A stretch of DNA of 64,000 bases from Pararoseomonas sp. SCSIO 73927 (GTDB lineage Bacteria > Pseudomonadota > Alphaproteobacteria > Acetobacterales > Acetobacteraceae). The stretch's first letter is position 1. The number at the start of each line of letters is the position of its first letter. The translations under genes were made by a program, and so were the position numbers. Location: contig NZ_CP146232.1 of the NCBI RefSeq assembly GCF_037040815.1, positions 3,628,001-3,692,000 of the forward strand, written 5' to 3'. The notes under the pieces were generated by a model that ran no database searches, was not told the DNA's origin, and was given only the letters and a program-made list of their open reading frames with translations. Below are positions 62,998 through 64,000 of this stretch, in pieces.

Positions 62998-63588
62998 TCA
63001 GGCCGGGAGGGCGGCGCGGATGGCCGCTCCGCCCAGGCGGGCGGCGGCGAGGAGGCGGGGCTGTTCCACGCCGGCGCGGGCCATGGCGGAGAGGCCAGAG
63101 AGCAGCGTCGAGACGTAGTCGGTCAGGGCGTCGGCCCTGTCGGGGTGGCGGGCGGCAATGAAGTCGCGGATGGCGCAGGTCCCGGCCTCGGCGGTGGCAC
63201 GGGCGGCGTCGCGCGCGGCGGGGTCGCCGCAGCGCTGGCCTTCCAGGGCGAGACAGCCGGCGGCGGCGGGATCGGCGGCGTAGCGGCGCGCGGCCTCCTC
63301 GATCAGGTCGGCGAGCGCCTCCGCCACCGGGCGGCCGGGGCTGAGGATCTCGGCCAGGGGCAGGGCGCCGGCGCGGCCGTAGCGCTCCAGCACGCGGGCG
63401 TAGAGGCCGGCCTTGCTGCCGAAGGCGGCATAGAAGGATGGAGGATTGATGCCGAGCGCCGCGGTGAGGTCGGCGACGCCGACCGCGTCGTAGCCGCGGG
63501 CCTGGAACAGGGCTTGGGCGGAGGCGACGGCGGCCTCGGGGTCGAAGCGGCGGGGCCGTCCGCGGGGGCGCGGCATATCTGTAGCCAT
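62998..63588 (-). CDS. TetR/AcrR family transcriptional regulator
   Basis: A 196-residue repressor. GRPRRFDPEAAVASAQALFQARGYDAVGV and LTAALGINPPSFYAAFGSKAGLY form the HTH domain. The ligand domain includes CLALEGQRCGDPAARDAARA with two cysteines. It is divergent from an SDR gene, a common pairing (regulator with its oxidoreductase). Start at ATG 63588 or the ATG four codons later. Confidence 0.88.
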   Translation of the reverse strand: MATDMPRPRGRPRRFDPEAAVASAQALFQARGYDAVGVADLTAALGINPPSFYAAFGSKAGLYARVLERYGRAGALPLAEILSPGRPVAEALADLIEEAARRYAADPAAAGCLALEGQRCGDPAARDAARATAEAGTCAIRDFIAARHPDRADALTDYVSTLLSGLSAMARAGVEQPRLLAAARLGGAAIRAALPA

Positions 63589-63602
63589 CGCTAAAAAAAG
63601 CC

Positions 63603-63643
63603 TTGACGGGTTGGCACGTGGATTTATGTAGTGCTCGCTATAT
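63603..63643 (+). promoter_or_regulatory. promoter and possible operator of the SDR gene
   Basis: TTGACG at 63603-63608 and TATGTA at 63625-63630 (16-base spacing) form a good promoter. TAGTGCTCGCTA at 63629-63640 is an imperfect palindrome overlapping the -10, a plausible TetR site. AAGGAGA before the ATG is a strong ribosome-binding site. Confidence 0.45.
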
Positions 63644-63665
63644 TGAACGGCAAGGAGATCTGGTC

Positions 63666-64000
63666 ATGGCCGGACTGAAGGGTAAGCGCGCGCTCGTGCT
63701 CGGTGGCAGCCGGGGCATCGGTGCGGCGATCGTGCGGCGCCTCGCCGCGGACGGGGCGGAGGTGGTGTTCACCTATGCGGGGTCACGGGAGGCGGCGGAG
63801 CGGTTGGCGGGGGAGACGGGCGCGAGGGCCGAGCTGGCTGACAGCGCGGACCGGGATGCCGTGGTCACGCGGGTGCGGGAGAGCGGGGCGCTGGACCTGC
63901 TGGTGGTGAATGCCGGCGTGGCCATGATGGGCGACCCGCTGGAACTGGACGCGGACGAGGTGGACCGGATGATCCGCATCAACGTCCACGCGCCCTACCA
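63666..64000 (+). CDS. SDR family oxidoreductase, N-terminal part
   Basis: The gene runs off the window; 111 residues are seen. GKRALVLGGSRGIGAAIVRRLAADGAEVVFTY is the classical SDR cofactor motif with an NADP-type preference suggested by the basic residues after it, and LLVVNAG is the NNAG-equivalent. The catalytic part lies outside. It is divergent from a TetR regulator and probably its target. Confidence 0.88.
   Translation, partial: MAGLKGKRALVLGGSRGIGAAIVRRLAADGAEVVFTYAGSREAAERLAGETGARAELADSADRDAVVTRVRESGALDLLVVNAGVAMMGDPLELDADEVDRMIRINVHAPY

Overview
The window reads as chromosomal DNA of a very high-GC alphaproteobacterium, most likely Acetobacteraceae close to Roseomonas. The grounds are third positions almost always G or C, many orphan Bug-type (tripartite tricarboxylate) receptors, DUF6525- and DUF4096-type small proteins familiar from that family, an alphaproteobacterial-type Zur box, and the purC-purS-purQ / purL-bolA-grxD arrangement. 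The taxonomic call is inference from gene content. No rRNA, tRNA, CRISPR array or complete insertion sequence was seen.

Region 1 (1-13.7 kb) is dense and mostly on the plus strand. It holds the end of pncB, a Tat-exported SDR, an overlapping three-gene unit (a NadE-like protein without catalytic residues, a small unknown protein, gltX), a DJ-1/PfpI enzyme, cysS with a GNAT gene, exoD, a Zur-box intergenic region between DUF1826 and DUF6525 genes, a TrmJ-type methyltransferase, a TauE/SafE permease and a double-DUF305 protein. Region 2 (13.8-29 kb) holds three orphan Bug receptors, a ynbA/ynbB/plsC-like phospholipid operon, a flavin monooxygenase divergent from a MarR regulator with a perfect palindromic operator, an amidohydrolase, rpsD with a duplicated 3' end and a strong terminator, two MFS paralogues and an amino-acid ABC receptor. 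Plus-strand composition changes from C-rich to G-rich at about 27.7 kb and stays G-rich to the end.

Region 3 (29-47.8 kb, minus strand) carries purine biosynthesis genes: purC-purS-(small membrane protein)-purQ, then about 14 kb of other genes, then purL-bolA-grxD. The 14 kb between includes a stand-alone transposase-domain protein, a low-GC DUF4238 gene that looks recently acquired, an M42 peptidase, a TrhA/HlyIII protein, a cold-shock protein, a second amino-acid receptor, an SDR, an RTX-type protein with 38-residue C-terminal repeats, a gluconolactonase-like protein, an RNA methyltransferase and a TetR/DUF1330 pair. Region 4 (47.8-64 kb) has stress and envelope proteins, purB, two TerC-family proteins with a lipoprotein, an HxlR/quinone-oxidoreductase pair, a trypsin-like protease, radC, a GAF-GGDEF-EAL protein, carbonic anhydrase, map, and a TetR/SDR pair cut by the window end.

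The most unusual items are the NadE pseudoenzyme coupled to gltX, the Zur-controlled DUF1826/DUF6525 pair, the low-GC DUF4238 gene beside a domesticated transposase domain and an 18-bp palindrome, the small membrane protein inside the pur operon, the rpsD 3' duplication and the strand-composition switch. I did not find one large, clearly new multi-gene system.
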